From Takakia lepidozioides (taxonomy: Eukaryota; Streptophyta; Takakiopsida; Takakiales; Takakiaceae), in NCBI GenBank assembly GCA_030704615.1, contig CM060733.1:17920001-17980000 (forward strand): a DNA stretch of 60,000 nucleotides. Reading direction: 5' to 3'. Positions 12,205 to 25,440 of the stretch are shown here, piece by piece. Each line of letters opens with the position of its first letter. Within the stretch, counting starts at the first letter, position 1. Below the pieces are notes generated by a model, which worked only from the letters and a program-made list of their open reading frames with translations, made no database searches and had not been told where the DNA came from. A program made the position numbers and the translations under genes.

Positions 12205-12245
12205 TTGATAGAGAGGCGGGGCCATCAGGAATATATATGTGCAGC
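12205..12245 (-). promoter_or_regulatory. TATA-box promoter of the O-methyltransferase gene
   Basis: On the minus strand an ACATATATAT box lies at 12231-12240, about 155 bases upstream of the ATG at 12078. It is the only clear TATA element there and would give a 5' UTR of about 120-130 nt. No further regulatory motif is claimed. Confidence 0.5.
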
Positions 12246-14282
12246 TGGGTCCTCAGGCCGACGTTCCATCTGACCCATTTTTCAATTTTGCTGATGGCAG
12301 TCGATGGAAAATGGGTATCTGTGACCATTCCATGTGAACCCATGGGTTTGACCCATTGTCGTGAGGTGTGTCGGCACAGTGTATTTTTTCACCTGGGCGA
12401 CCTGCAATACTTACCATAATTTAGCTGACTTGCTGACTTGCTGACTCCGTTCTCCAAGTTAGTGTAGTCTGGGTGGTTTCCTCTAATTTTGTCGGCCTCC
12501 ATCACTCAGGCAAGGAGCGGGTGATTGCTTGGGAGGTTTTGCACCGGATGGACTTGAAGAGATTGGGTCTACATATGTCCACAAATGGTTACCAAAGCCG
12601 AATCTGTTTTCCAATCATCGGTGCTTGGGTTGAACATCCCATGAATTACAGTATTCCTACGATGGGTTTGTGAAGTCAAACCCATTTTGGGATGAGGTCA
12701 TAGGATGGGATAGGGTTGAAGAAAAGGAGGACTCTTGCCGAAGGTAACGTGTCCCTGCTATTCCGACGATACTGCTTTCTATTGGGAAGCTTCTATGCGG
12801 AAGATGGACAAGAGATTGGGTAGGATGTGCGTAGGCTGATGCCGCTGTGAGCGTGCTTGTGTTAAGCCGACTGACTAAAACATGAGCTTCACGTATTTAG
12901 AGAAACTGCCAAGTCCAAGAGGCAGCAAAGGCCTCAACCCACACTATGACAGATTGCCTATGAACGAAAATGGTTCACGGACAAGCGAACAAAGTGGTGA
13001 GTCGATGAGTCTTCATAAGCCGATGGTGCCTAAGTGATGAGTGAGCTTCGTGTCTTGGATGCATCCATAAGCACAGACGAACAACAACCGGAACTAAAAG
13101 CCTAAAAATGCTGTGAGCATACTAAACTCCCAAATTGAAGGGTGTTGTATGTTAGAGTGATGGTACTTAGGGAGCAGAGGGTAGTAGACGTTTTGCAGTA
13201 GGTTGTTTACCTGCGAACACGATTCACGTGCTTTCTTGTTCTTGTTGTTATCAGGAATGTTGCTGGTCCCACAAAATTTCCCATTTCCGTCGTTTCGACG
13301 TTTCGACCAGCATACCACCAAGTTGTTAGTACAGAGGTAGTCACGTGAGATGGCAGACTCTCAAAGAAATGAACAGAAGCTTTGTTTGTGTGGAACTAAC
13401 AAGCTCACAGGCGAGGTGAAGTGTAGCTGCTGGCCATCGTCCTCTATCGCAGGGGTCACTCTCTCATGATGGCATATGCTCAACTTTCTTCTCGCACAAT
13501 CAAGAAAGTGGAAGATCCTTGGCCATCAAGTTACCATCAAGTTTCAAGTTCTTGTTATATTTCCCATTCTGTCTTGATGAAAGCAGATTTGGTCTTATAC
13601 TTGTAAATTATCAGTATCTCCTCTCTTTTCACCTGCTGGATTCCCAGAAGATGTGAATGGAGTTGACAGGGGGGCCATATTTCACACCACAGCAACCCCT
13701 TGGCACCCTTGCAGAAACAGTATACCGCTAGTCTCTCAGACTCCCGGAGTCTTGACTCCCTTTCCAGAACAAGACCAACATTAGGTGTCTGGCAGGCCTT
13801 GCAGAGAGTATGTTGACCATTTGAACTTTCATTCATGGGAAATCGCACAAGTCACACTATAACCCAATAAATAAGAATGAATGGTTCTTTGCAATCTGTG
13901 GGGATGACTCTTATCAATCACTGGTCCAGTCCTAGGTTTCCAGATGAGACATATCAGTGTTCATATTTTCATCTTCTGCGACAAGCTATAAGTCGCACTC
14001 CACCGTGGAACAAGAAACTAGCTGTCTATCTTTGCCATATAGTGTTACTAAGCCAGTTGAGTAGGTGAATGACTACCTGCCCCAGCAGTGACTCCCAAAT
14101 CTTACCAATTGATTAAGCCTTGTAAGGAACCAACTGTGGTGAAAATCCAAAATGCTTGTCGGTTTTAGAAAGTGAAATGCACTGCTAATTGAACAAAAAT
14201 GCTGGACCTGCTTTGGGAGGCAAGCTCGCAATACAGCCTCGCAAGGATGTGATCAACTCTCTGCCGCAAGAGTGAACATTAC
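12246..14282. other. Intergenic stretch, no gene recognised
   Basis: Upstream of the O-methyltransferase gene and downstream of the shikimate dehydrogenase fragment. A few GGGTTTGACCCAT-like repeats occur near 12335-12360 and 12665-12700. No domain or convincing exon was found; the open frame at 13848-13555 on the minus strand has no recognisable domain. Confidence 0.4.
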
Positions 14283-14660
14283 TCAGTACATAGCCTTGAT
14301 GATGACCTCCCGCATCAGCTCTTTTGGAGCTGCAATGACACGAGTTATCCACACCACCATTTGCACTCCATTCTCTTGTGTAAAGCAAGTACCCAGAAGC
14401 ATCCGACATTTACCCTCTTGACAAACTGTTAGGTCACTCAGGAGATCATTGAACTGGCTAATAAGGCTCAGGAAACGACCGAAAGGACAGAGATTACCTG
14501 GACGGCCTGTGAAAAGCTCGAGCTGGCCAGTAGCCTGCCTAATGAACATCTCCAGCCCACTCACAACTGTAGCACCTACATCTGATGCCTCCCGCAAAAG
14601 GGTTGTGACTTTTGGTGTGTACACCGCATCAAACACGAGGCTGTATGAAGTCAATGCCTC
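14283..14660 (-). pseudogene. 3' end of dehydroquinate dehydratase/shikimate dehydrogenase gene (last two exons)
   Basis: Minus-strand exons 14660-14498 and 14329-14283 join in frame (donor CAG|GTAATC, acceptor TTGCAG|CT). They encode the C-terminal 69 residues of the shikimate dehydrogenase half: SLVFDAVYTPKVTTLLREA, VVSGLEMFIRQATGQLELFTG, then a PKELMREVI end and a stop. In plants this enzyme catalyses steps 3 and 4 of the plastid shikimate pathway. The upstream side at 14661 is a good acceptor (T-rich tract, GAGCAG). None of the many upstream exons could be found before the LINE at 16450 or beyond it. It is either a relic fragment or the end of a gene interrupted by very large insertions. 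The remaining exons show no stop or frameshift. Confidence 0.8.
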
Positions 14661-16449
14661 CTGCTCAACAACAAAACAAATCTATTTTCTGTCACCGATT
14701 ATATATATTATTATTTCTTTCACCAATTGCGTTCCTTCATGAGATACCCCTAAGCATGGTAAGATGCCTTTCCTCCTATGTCGCCTTCTTAAGTGACATG
14801 GTTGTAGCTTCTGATCAGATTGAATTGCTAGCTGTAGTCAGTCGGCCCACTAGGTTTGTATTTATAAACCTACGGCTCTGGGAGACAACAGTTTTGGGGA
14901 GGACAATGAACCAGTTGATTTGTAACTATTTGGTTCTAATCTGATATCAAGGAGGGTTGCTTACACAGACTACTCTTGCGTACGAGACGAAGTTTCCATG
15001 GAGGGCGATTTACTCAGATCGCCCATGGCATCTAAAGTATGGTTGGTGTGAATGGACTTGAGGCATTGTAGTTTTGTTTTAAGCATTGAGTTGCAGTGGA
15101 GCAGCTGTTTTGTGTTGTATGCATAGAGCATAGGCAGTAGTGAATTGCAGCTGAGAAATAGACAATAGTCAGCAAGCTTGTCGGTTCAAAGCTTGCGAGT
15201 TCAAATGTTGGATGATTTTCTCCTATGGTAAGGCAGTAAATGGCCTCTATTGTCATGTAAATGATGCAAGGATGATACCCTTCCTGCCTTAGTTTAAGGG
15301 GAAGGTGGTATTCCACTAGAGTCTGTCCACAAATGTTTATTTGAGTCCACATTTTCTTTTAAAATTGATTGACTGAGCATTTGTTTAAAGCAAGTTTGGG
15401 AAGGTGAAGTGAGTAGTTCATATCCCCACCCATTTTCACTCATGGGTGGTAAGGTGGTGTGGACTTCTACATTCCACAGGTCATGTGCGGGCAGGCACTG
15501 ATTGGGCCCCCAACCAGATGGCTATTATAGGGTTCGAACTTATCCTTGATGCACTCCAGGCCGAAAATTACAAATTTGGACTATTAGAAAATGGCTTTGA
15601 ATATCTTTGCAAGGAGTCGTTGTCTGAACGTGCAAAAGTTTCAGCTGTAATATGAACTGCCTGACGAACATTGAGTAACATGCCATGGATTGTTGCAGGT
15701 GCTGGAATCAACTAATTGTACTACATGGTCAGGGTCCTTGCTTAAATTTCATTGCATGTTTCTGTGGTAGCTTCAGCAGTTCGAAATGTGGATCTCCTGA
15801 ATTAATTCCTTTCCTCTTGGGTGGACTGGGAAACCAATATCTCAACTCCTGATAGTGGGTGGGTGTGCATGTTCAGCTGGCCATGGAGCAGTTCTTGGTT
15901 CATGGAGCAGTCCTAAGAGTAGATCTATGAAGTATCCCCTTCAGAAGCTGTGACGTTTCTTGAGTAGACATCATGTCCTTTTTAGAAGATGGACGTTCAT
16001 GTGCTGACTACCTGGAAACATCTCTCCTACTGTGTGGAATGAAAGAAAGACATCAAGGAGGATTGCCTGACAACTATCATTCCAGATGCAATTGAACAGT
16101 GATGTGGGTATAAGAAGACGACTCCAGCTGAAGCTGGGTGTAACTAAGAGGGATGTGGGTATATTTGTATAGGAGCTTCGCACTGACAACTGGCATGCGA
16201 CTGCGGTGAACTTCCTGAAACCTGTTCGTCAGGTCAATACTTTCCCTCGGATATGTTTTTGTGTTTGTCAACCCACTGTTGCCACTTACCCTACAACAGA
16301 TAGGATCGCACGGTGCTCGCAGTACGTCAGGCATGTCAGCGTCCATCCCTGTCCCAAGGCAGCTGGTGGTGACAGGTCACATGGAAATAACTTAGACCCT
16401 AATCGGATGATCCAAGTATCACCCGTCATTCGTGCTCAAATACTAAATT
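14661..16449. other. Intergenic or intronic stretch
   Basis: Lies upstream of the shikimate dehydrogenase exons and may be intron of that gene if the gene is merely split. No further exon with shikimate dehydrogenase motifs was found on the minus strand. A plus-strand frame at 15446-15655 is open but has no recognisable domain. Confidence 0.35.
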
Positions 16450-16944
16450 GTTTTTTTTAATAAAAAAATTTATCGAACAGGGGGCGAGGCCTTGATAGAG
16501 CTTTTATTGATAGGATTATTGAAGGGAAAAAATTAAACCCTTTAAGTGCCCGAAGGCTGCCATAAGGCTGATCTCACGGTTTGCCGTGCTGGATAACTCT
16601 CGAACAGTGAACGCATTACTGGGTACGTTACAGACCCCTGAAAATAACCTCTCTCTCACAGCGAGAGGAATCCTACCAATAAACTGGCATATCATGAAAA
16701 TTAACATGGTTGAGAACCAGAAAGAAGATGCTTATGGTATCAAGACCAAAAAGAGAGTAGATGAGAGAAGATGAGAGGGCAGGCAATTGGAGATGGCGAA
16801 AGAGGAAAGACAGCCATAGAGGGGCACAAGTGGAAGGTATCAATGGGCCCTAGCAAAGCACTGAAGACATTCTATCTATGAAAGCAAAGCTTGGCCGAGG
16901 ATGTGGGCCTGATGTGCTTCCAATTGACATCGGATCTTTCAAAC

Positions 16945-19900
16945 TTAGGGGAAGCTGAAGAGCTCGGATCTGAGTCCCTGCCAAGAGTGTGGAACTAAAT
17001 CTGCCCATACATAGGTGAGATCATAAGCGCAGCTACAAATGACCCCATGCTTCCCCCAAGTTGTTCGGAAGGCATGGAGGAGGGCTGGCTGACGCTGCAG
17101 CTTCCTGACAGCCTCTGCACACAATGAAGCCCATGCCTTCTTAGCCGTTATTGTAAGGTCAAAGAAGACCAGAGAGAGAAGGGCAGTAGGAGATGAGTTT
17201 TCATTGTTGAGGGCCCATGCACAACGACATTTCCATAAATTCCAGAGAGTGGATGCCCTTAGGGTCTCAAAGACCGGGCATGAGGAAGCCTGGGATTTCT
17301 GTGCTTGATCATAGTTAAGCAAGATTTGCACAGGGGAGTCCGGCAAGAGGTCCCAGTTCCTATAGAAGTCCCTCACTAGCGACCAGATGGCAGTGGGAGC
17401 TTTGCAGTAGATGAGGCAGTGCTCCAAGGTTTCGATGGTACCTATCGAGTAGCATTGGCATAGAAGGGCCTCTGCAAAGTTAAGAAATTGGCCTACTTTG
17501 AGGACTCGGTTGGCAACCTACCAAAGGAAAGCGCTAATCTTGGCTGGTTTTGATTTCTCCCATATTAAAGCCCAAATACACTTCCAGTTCTCATCAGCAA
17601 AATTTTCATGCCCTCATTTTTTATTCCATTTGGCATACAAGGGTGCTGCCCCCAAGAGGGCCCTGTACGCTCTCTTGGCAGTGTATGCAAAGAAGGGTAG
17701 GAGTTCATCTTTGAAGAGCCATTTCCATTCTGCAGGGTCTATTTGTAGAGAGGAAATCTGAGACCCTTCTATGAGAGCAAAAGAACTTTGTTGCAGCCAT
17801 GGAATAATGGGAGAGCCCATAGGAGCTTGAGGGTTGAATGGTTTGGATGGGTCAGACCAGTGGCAGATCCGGGCTGGTGAGCAAGAGGCAGAGGGTAGAG
17901 AAACTGTCTGTTGAGAGGAAAGAGAGAGCAGACCAGAGTAATCATCAGCCTGGAATTGATAACCAGAAACCTGTAACCTTGAGGAGGCAATGAGGTAGAG
18001 GACATGAAGGTTCTGGAAGTTAGAGAGAACCCACCGGTGGGGAGAAGGAGGGTCAGGGCCGCCTGCAAGAATAAGCTTCCACGAGTCTGGAATGGAGCGA
18101 ATGATATATGTTATGCCTGATTGAAGGCGCCGGGAACCCAGAGCTTGTTGGAGAGACTGGGGTGTACTATCCCAGAGAATTTTGACAGTGGAGACTCCTC
18201 TTGAATCCCAACCTGCCCATCTTTTGGCTTGGACTTTTTCCTCCCGGGAGGGATTGTTAGAGTTAAGGAAAAGGTGTTGTCTCAAAACTTCGTGAAAAGA
18301 AGCTGGCTCCTGCTTCCTAAGGAAGGGTCTGAAGTAGTTCCAAGCCTTCCAAATAGAGTTCCAAAGTGGGGAGCCCTGAGCTTTGTGGTTAAAGCCTTGC
18401 AGAATCCAACGGGAAGAAGGTGCCCAGGCAGTGCTTTGCATAGGGGAGGATTCCGAGATGGAAGCACCAACCATGAGTTTCCACCAGCCACCTTCTGGTC
18501 CAAAATATCTTGGAAGCCATTTACCAAGTAAGGCTTAGATTTGAGTTTCAGGATCCAGAACCCCTAGGTCCCCTTGTTTTTTGGGGAGACATATTTGGTG
18601 CCATGAGACTTGGGGTCTCATGTTTTGCTCAGATGAGTTTGCTCCCCAGATGAAGTTCCTGACAATTCTTTTTACTTCATTGAGAGTCTTTGAGTCTGGC
18701 CCCCAGGCTGCAGCAAAGAACCAGATACCTGCTTCAAGGATCTGGTTGACTGTAAGCGCCCTTCCAGTGATGGAGAGGAATCGAGAGCCCCAATAGGTCA
18801 TCTGCTTTTTGAGCCTCTGGATTAATGGGCCAAAACATTGGTCTTCGGTAAGGTTACTACCAAAGATATGGCCCAACAAGGTGGTTGTTTCACCTTCGCG
18901 CAACCAGACCAGCCCAAGGTGGCCCCCCCAGGTAGGCACGATGCCAATAGCAGATCTAGATGTATCCCCTACCAGGAGTGCTTTAGTCTTGGACCAATTG
19001 ATTTTGAACCCTGAAACCCCACAAAATTGAAGAAGTGTGGTTTCAGCTGCAGCCAGGGTAGATGGGGTAGCTTCCAATAGTAGAAAGGTATCGTCTACGA
19101 ACATAGAGTCTTTGACCTGTCTCCAGAGTTGCGGCTTCAAGCATGTAACCCAAGGCATCGGCTACAAAGAGAAAGCGGAAGGGGGCCAGTGGACACCCCT
19201 GCCTGACAGATCTTTGCAATTGGAATGGTTTAGAGAGGTAACCATTGAGGAGAACTCTGCTGATGGCCCCCCTTAGGAGGATTGTCACCCATTGACAGAA
19301 GCCCTCAGGCAACCCTGCTTTACGAAGAACTGCTATCAGGAACGTCCAGTCTACTCTGTCAAAGGCTTTCTCAAAGTCAAGAAGCCACAGAGCCAAGGCT
19401 TGGTTCGAATTCGTGGCATAAAAATCGGCTTCTTGGGCCAGTAAAACATTGTCTAGGATGTACCTCCCTTTAATGAATCCTGCCTGTCCTATTCTGATCA
19501 TAGCAGGGAGTAGAGGTTGGATGCGCAGGGCAAGGGTCTTGGCAATTAGCTTGTAGGCCACATTGAGCAGGGTTATGGGTCTATAGTTCCCTATGTTAGA
19601 CCTATCCCCTTACTTAAAGAGCAACGTTATTACCAGTGTTGGCCGGGTACCATGTTTTGAGCCCTCTTCCGGTCCCGGTTATGGCCTAATCCTTGAAAAA
19701 ATTGGATGGCCGGGGCAGGGTATATCAATAGGTTTGAAAAACATCTCGGTTACAGGTTCTCATTAAACACATGAATTTTTTCTTGTCCGGTTCTCAATCT
19801 ACCGGTTATGCCATCTTAAAAATTGCCGGTTCCATGATACCGGTTATGGGATTAATCCATTTTTATATTTTTACTTTCTCTAGCATTTTTGTGTATGTGT

Positions 19901-21990
19901 GAAAAAATACACAAGAGGGCTACGGCCTGGTGGTAAGCCACTCGTGGATTGGCCTTTAGGTCTCAGGTTCAAATGTTCAACCCCTATCATCTATCTCTCT
20001 GCCTTCAGGCTGCCCCTGTAATATACTAAGTTTATAACTATTGTTTAGCCAAATGTACAACTAATTAATTTCCTATTTACTTGGACATTCTCAATGTTGT
20101 GCACCTAATCTCCCCAACCATTGTAAACGTATAGTTACTAGTAAGACATAACTAGGATCTGTCCATCTGCAATAATCTTAACTACCATCACCCTACCATC
20201 ACCAACCCCTATACCTATATTATCTAGAACCGCCTTTATGCCATCCCCATTTGCTCCGGATCCTGCTCCGGGTATAACACCCTTACAATCACAATGCCGG
20301 TTCTCTAGCCCGTTAGGAAGCCAGATGGCTTTAGCCGGTTCCCTTCCATAGCCGGTTCCTCCGGGGGCTGCACTTTCCAGGTATGCATATGTGCATAACC
20401 GGCAAATAACCGCCGGGTATGCATGTCCAGATGCCATACCCGGCCAACACTGGTTATGACACCCTGTGTCATAAAAGCAGGCATGTGGTCTACATATTTG
20501 ATACCATTGGCCATATCACAAAAGTCCTTGGACATAGTGGACCATAGTGCCTTGAAGAACTCCACCGGCATTCCATCTATCCCAGGTAATTTGTTGTTGT
20601 TCATAAGCTTAAGGGCAGCTTCGAGCTCTTTAATAGTGATCTCCTCCGTGAGCGGGATGGAATCAGCTGGTTTGAGCTTTTGAGGAAAATTGTCCAGACA
20701 CTGTGAAAGGTGGAACTGGTAAGAAAGGTCTTTGATGTCTTCTTGAAACAAAGTCTCGAAATGGGTAAAGGCTGCAGCTGTCATTTCTTTGGGGTTGGTC
20801 GTTTTGACACCATCAGAATTATACAGATCAGCTATGGTGTGAGTGGCTCGACGGAGTTTCATTTTTTGGAAAAAATATTTGGACATCTTTTCTCCCTTAG
20901 TTGACCAATTGATTCCTGCTTGCATCTTGATTTTGGATTACTGGAGGAGGTAATAGTTTTCAAGGTTAATGCGTGCTTCCAGGTAAGTCTGATAGGTATG
21001 GTTGTCACAGGACCTGGACTCCAATTTTTTCTGACAGACACTCAGGCATTTTTTACGAGCTTGAGCTTTTCTCTTCTGGGAGGCAGTGATCTATCTGCTG
21101 AGGTTTTGACTGATCTTGCTGGTAGCGGTCAGTTTGGCTTGAAATTTGAGGATGGGACAGACAAGGTGAAGCCCAGCAGAGGTCCACGCTTTCTTGATTG
21201 CCTCGAGGAAGAAGAGGATACGAAGGTGAGAGGAGTTAAGCTTATAGATGCCTCTTCCTCTCGAGTGGGAATTACGAAGCTTGAGTGTAGCAGAGATGAA
21301 AGCATGGTCAAAACCTTGGTGGATTGGTTCTTGGTGGTTTTGAAGTGCAAAGGGGGCCAAAGCGAGCAATATATAAAAACGACCGAGCCTGACCATACAA
21401 AGGTCGAGAACTGATCTATTATTTGTCCAAGTGAAGAATGGGCTTGTGGAGGAGGCATGGTGCGGGGGCCTATCTATTTCAATAAGGCTATGGTTTTGAG
21501 TGAGGTTTTGCTATGCCAAGTCCTCATCAGCTGAAAGGTGGTGGGAGTTTTGGGAACCCTGCACACACTATCCTTTTCTGTCTTCTAAGTTTTCCACCAT
21601 ATTGAAGTCCCCAGCCAAAACCCATTTGTGGATTGCTGGTTCTGCAGCCATCTTGTCATTGAGTTTGAACCAAAGAGCTGATCTGTCTGAGGCAGAGTTA
21701 GGTGCGTAGATGTTAATGAAGCCCGTGGGCTCGGAATCATTGGAGAAGAGCAGGGAGCAAAATTGAACTCTTCCTGGGTCCCAGATCTCATCCTTGAGAA
21801 TGAATTGTGTTAGGGAAGGGGATAGAAGGATAGCAGTGCCTCCTTTTGTGCCATCGCTAGAGGGTTTCCAAAGAGCTAGTGTCTTAGGCCAGATTTGATC
21901 TGTGAGGGTTTGAATTTTCTTGGCACAGAGCTTATGTGAAGAAAAACAATAGCTTGTGAGGATATAAGGGGTGTAAGCCAGATGGAGAGC
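16945..21990 (-). pseudogene. LINE ORF2: endonuclease, reverse transcriptase, C-terminal region
   Basis: The endonuclease part shows KWVLAGDFNMVEN at about 21600-21640, the conserved AP-endonuclease core. The RT part shows LWLLDFEKAFDRVDWTFL, QRSVRQGCPLAPF and the catalytic MFVDDT (19090-19101; Val where Ala is commoner). RNFIWGANS and a Trp-rich region follow. The end carries MEHCLIYC...AIWSLVRDFY (from 17427), matching the zf-RVT-type region of plant LINEs. The frame changes several times and a hAT insertion splits the RT, so no full protein can be made. Confidence 0.88.
19626..20460. mobile_element. Non-autonomous hAT element with 8-bp target duplication
   Basis: The element proper is 19634-20452 (819 bp). 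Its ends are inverted repeats, CAGTGTTGGCCGGGTA at the left and TACCCGGCCAACACTG at the right, the CAGTGTTG type of hAT transposons. Directly flanking are GTTATTAC (19626-19633) and GTTATGAC (20453-20460), an 8-bp target duplication with one mismatch. It sits inside the RT region of the LINE, which reads on across the site. Internally it has many CCGGTT/AACCGG repeats and no transposase. Confidence 0.88.
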
Positions 21991-22049
21991 TTTATTTTCT
22001 TATTAGCCATCCGGTTCGAGCCTAGACCCGTAATGTTCCAGGAAGAAGA

Positions 22050-25001
22050 CTAACCTGCATCTTGTGAGGGTAGCAGGGTGAGAGGAAGTGTCTCAAATGA
22101 TGGCCTGGATAGGATGTAGCGGAATCTGGTTCGTTTGTCAAGAGGGGGGAGGGAGGTGGCCCAGAAGTGATTCAGGGGGGCAGGCTTAACCGGTTTTCTA
22201 AGCTCTATTAATAAGACTGGGGTTCTATGCTCGTGAGGGAAAGGTTCACCAACTGAGTTAATGGGTAAGAATCGTAAACATTTGAGAGATCTTAAACGAA
22301 TAGAGGCTGGTCTAGAGGATAGCTGCATGAAGAAGTCTGAGAGGAGTATCTGTTTGAGTGAAGAAGGGATGTCTGATGGAAACGGTCCAGACCCCAAGTA
22401 AATTGAGAATTCATCGTGAGTGGGCTCAGAAAAGGAAATGGAAGGGAGGAGTTTCCAGTTTGCTGGGCAGGTAAATTGGGGCTGGAGACAAAGAATTCTG
22501 CATTTCCGAGGGCAATTCGCAACAGCATAGAAAATGATAAAAGGAATCGGGGGGGGGGCTAAGAATGAGGGACTTACAAGGATTGGTGAGGAGTGTGGGG
22601 TGCATTGTTTGGAGTAGGTGACAATAGCGGCATGTGGATTGGGAGATGGGAAGCCGCCGGACGGTGAAGAAACTGAACTGCCTGGGGGAGCATCTGAGGC
22701 ATCTGCTGCAGGTTCGGAGGAACTCGATGTTGAGATAGCTCCCATTGGATTGTAGTTGTAAAGCGGATTGAAGCCTTGCTTGGAAGCTTCTTCGATGCGT
22801 AGCCTCTCGATCTCCTCGTTTTGGACTAGCCCCTCAGTTTCCAAAATGGCGTGGAGAATGGTGAAAGCATTGTGGAGGGCGTCCTTTGTTCTGGAGAGAG
22901 CCTTGTTGGTTGTGCAGGGGTCATTAAAATGAGGCGGCTCCGCCCAGACTCCTGGCAGAGTGAACTCGCTGTTGAGAAGCAACTTTTCGTCCATTAGAGC
23001 TAGGATGTGCGTGGAGGGAGATAAGTCTTGGCTTAAACCAGGGAAAGCCTCTGGGTAGCCCCAAGTGATGATATCTTGAGAAGGAGGGGAATAAAACGGC
23101 AGGTTAGAGCTGAAGTAGTTTTGGATTTTGCCATAGAGGGTGGGAATTGGGTTGCTATCCATGGGAGTTTTGGACATGAAAGAATGGACATCGAGAAGTG
23201 TGATCCAGAGTGATTCCAGGTTCATTCCATCCCTTGATGTGATGAGAAATGCGGGTCTAGGTTTTCTCCTAAGAACCATGGGTGTGATACAGGTGGCATT
23301 GGGCTCTCCAGATGATGTGAGCTGCGAGCAGCCTCTAAGGGAGAGAGTGGGAAAAGAATGCAGTTTGCTACAAATAGCTGCAATAACAGGGTTGTGGGCA
23401 ATGGGAGATGCTCGCTGGATGGGAGTGAAAGCTGAGCCCGGCTGCTTGGACTTCCTGTTTTCAGAACTGGAGGCTACTGCTTTCCCTTTCATGTCTGCGG
23501 TGTCCGTCCTATTACTGCCTTCTCCCATATTTCCAGGTGCTTTGTTGACAGATCTGGAGGATGCTTCAAGAATCATTGGGTCCAGAATTTCCTTTCTTTA
23601 ATTTGCCAGAGGCGAGGAGGAGATTTGGACGCATGCGGAATCCTTGGCCTGGAAGACAACATCCCGATGGCTAGTAAGTAGGGGCAGTCCTTGTGGCTCG
23701 TGGCTATGATGGAAAATTGGAGGACTAGCCGCAGCGTTGCGGCTGAAGATCCCCTGCTGATGTGTGCCAGAAACTGGATCTGAACTGGGATGAAAGGATG
23801 CTTGCGCAGATCCCAGATTGGCATTGTTCCTTTTCCTTTTGGCCTTCGGGTAGTTGGCCTTTAGGTGACCAGATAGTCCACAATAATAACAAGCCGATGA
23901 TGATGTATCCTCGGACACCTTGATTGAATAAAAGTTCCCTTTGTTGTCTATTGGCAATTTGATGAAGTCTGGGAGCACTGAGTCATTTGGCATCATAACT
24001 GCAATCCTTGGAAATCCATTCTCATTGATTCTAGATGTAATGGTACTGCCTTTCCAAGCTGGGTAGTCTTTTAATGACTCCATATTGGAGCAGGGATTGA
24101 AGACACCAATGCACCCCAAGAATACTCCAAAGAAGTTACCAATGTTTGGCAAGTAAAAGAGATATTGATTTGGGATGTAGGGTAGGGAGATAATTCTTGG
24201 ATTCCAGATCTTGCCGTTACGGTTTCCCATAGCCTTTGACCATGGAAAGATGTTTACATTGAAACCATGCAAGTGCGGATTAAATGCCAAGGCTCGGTCT
24301 GCTGCCTCCTTAGAATCCAAAAAATCGAGAAGAAGCCTCTCCCTCTAGCCTGACAGAAGTGGTGGAGAAGATCCCCCGAACCCCCCATGGAGAGCTCACA
24401 CCCGAATGATGGTTTTTGCTCCAATCGAAGATCCGTTGCTCGAACGAAAGGCGCGGGGATTATTTAAAAGGAACCATATGGATATAATGTAACCAACTGC
24501 GATGAGAGGACTGGTAGGACTATCACACAAGTGCCTGATCACCCAATCCCTCACAAAGGCAGGACTCACTTTTTTGCCTGGAAAGTGAAGCAGAATGCCT
24601 TTGCTCTCAAAATCAGCCACAGTGCCATCAAGGTGAGAGACTTCAATATTATCTACCATGGGGTGATCTTTGTTCATAGCAGACTGAAGAGCAGCAATAT
24701 CCTCATTGAATCCTTCCATGATTTCAGTGTTGTGACTAGGGGGGGAAGAATTGCTGAGTTCCATTGCATCCGGAATCTCCGCACCTGCTGGGAGGATGGG
24801 CCCTGATGAGTCATTCACCGAGATGGGCACCAAAGGAAAAACTGAGGGGGATGGATCAAAGCGGGCCAGATTTTTGGAGTGGGCCTGATGTGCCATGAAA
24901 AAACCAGTGCTTGTTGATGGAATCAGCCTGGGGTCGCCAAGCCGAGAAGGATCTGACCTTGTGGAAGCTGCGACAAAAGTCTTGTTGAGAATTGGGCCCA
25001 T
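22050..25001 (-). pseudogene. LINE ORF1 (nucleic-acid-binding protein), broken
   Basis: Three minus-strand blocks, 25001-24396, 24320-23598 and 23576-22050, together form ORF1 upstream of the endonuclease. The middle block carries a zinc-knuckle-like CYYCGLSGHLKANYPK, with Tyr in place of the last Cys, preceded by a segment resembling the DUF4283-type region of plant LINE ORF1. The last block is long, Ser/Pro-rich and without a recognised domain. The breaks between blocks are a frameshift and stops. ORF1 proteins bind the element's RNA for target-primed reverse transcription. Confidence 0.75.
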
Positions 25002-25440
25002 GATAAGGAAAGAAAAGGCGGGTGAGAAGGGGTTGGGGAGAATGACCTGCTCAGCCAGGGAAAATCAGTGATGGAGAAATAAAAAGGCAGCAGCTAGAGA
25101 ACTGCAGTCTAGAGCCCGTAGAGTGAAGCTATAGCGAACTCGGAGAATATTGGAGTTTGGAAAAAGAAGGAAAACGGAGCTGCAAGCTGTGAACCGCCGC
25201 CGAGAGCACGATGAGTGGGGCAGATGGGGAGCTTGGAGTTGGTTCACAGGCGAGGAAGGTGACGAGAAGCGCGGGCTTGGGGAAGAGGGATTTAACGCTG
25301 GAGACTGCTGCATGGCGGGTTGAGCCAGAGCTTGTCGACAGCCATAACTTTGACGTAAGTAGAGGCAAGGTGATTGGCTTGTGGATGGGTAATCAAGCGC
25401 CTCGAGGGAGGGGTCAGTTCTTGGCGGTTGCGCATTAAGA

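Larger units (their letters stand above)
16450..25440 (-). mobile_element. Nearly full-length L1-type LINE, minus strand
   Basis: Read from right to left this is a 9-kb non-LTR retrotransposon. It has a 5' leader (boundary uncertain, between 25010 and 25600), ORF1 (25001-22050), then ORF2 with AP-endonuclease (about 21990-21100), reverse transcriptase (about 20925-18500) and a C-terminal Cys/His region (to 16945). The 3' end is a poly-A tail, seen as T8 at 16451-16458 on the plus strand. A hAT element interrupts the RT region at 19634-20452. Frameshifts and stops make it inactive. No flanking target duplication could be fixed because the 5' end is uncertain. Confidence 0.85.

Noticed and set aside
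15446-15655. 69-residue frame as a possible exon
   Set aside because: No recognised domain, no convincing splice partners and no neighbouring exons.
22050-23576. 508-residue frame as an independent host gene
   Set aside because: It follows the ORF1 zinc-knuckle block and precedes the LINE endonuclease on the same strand, so it is the C-terminal part of LINE ORF1.
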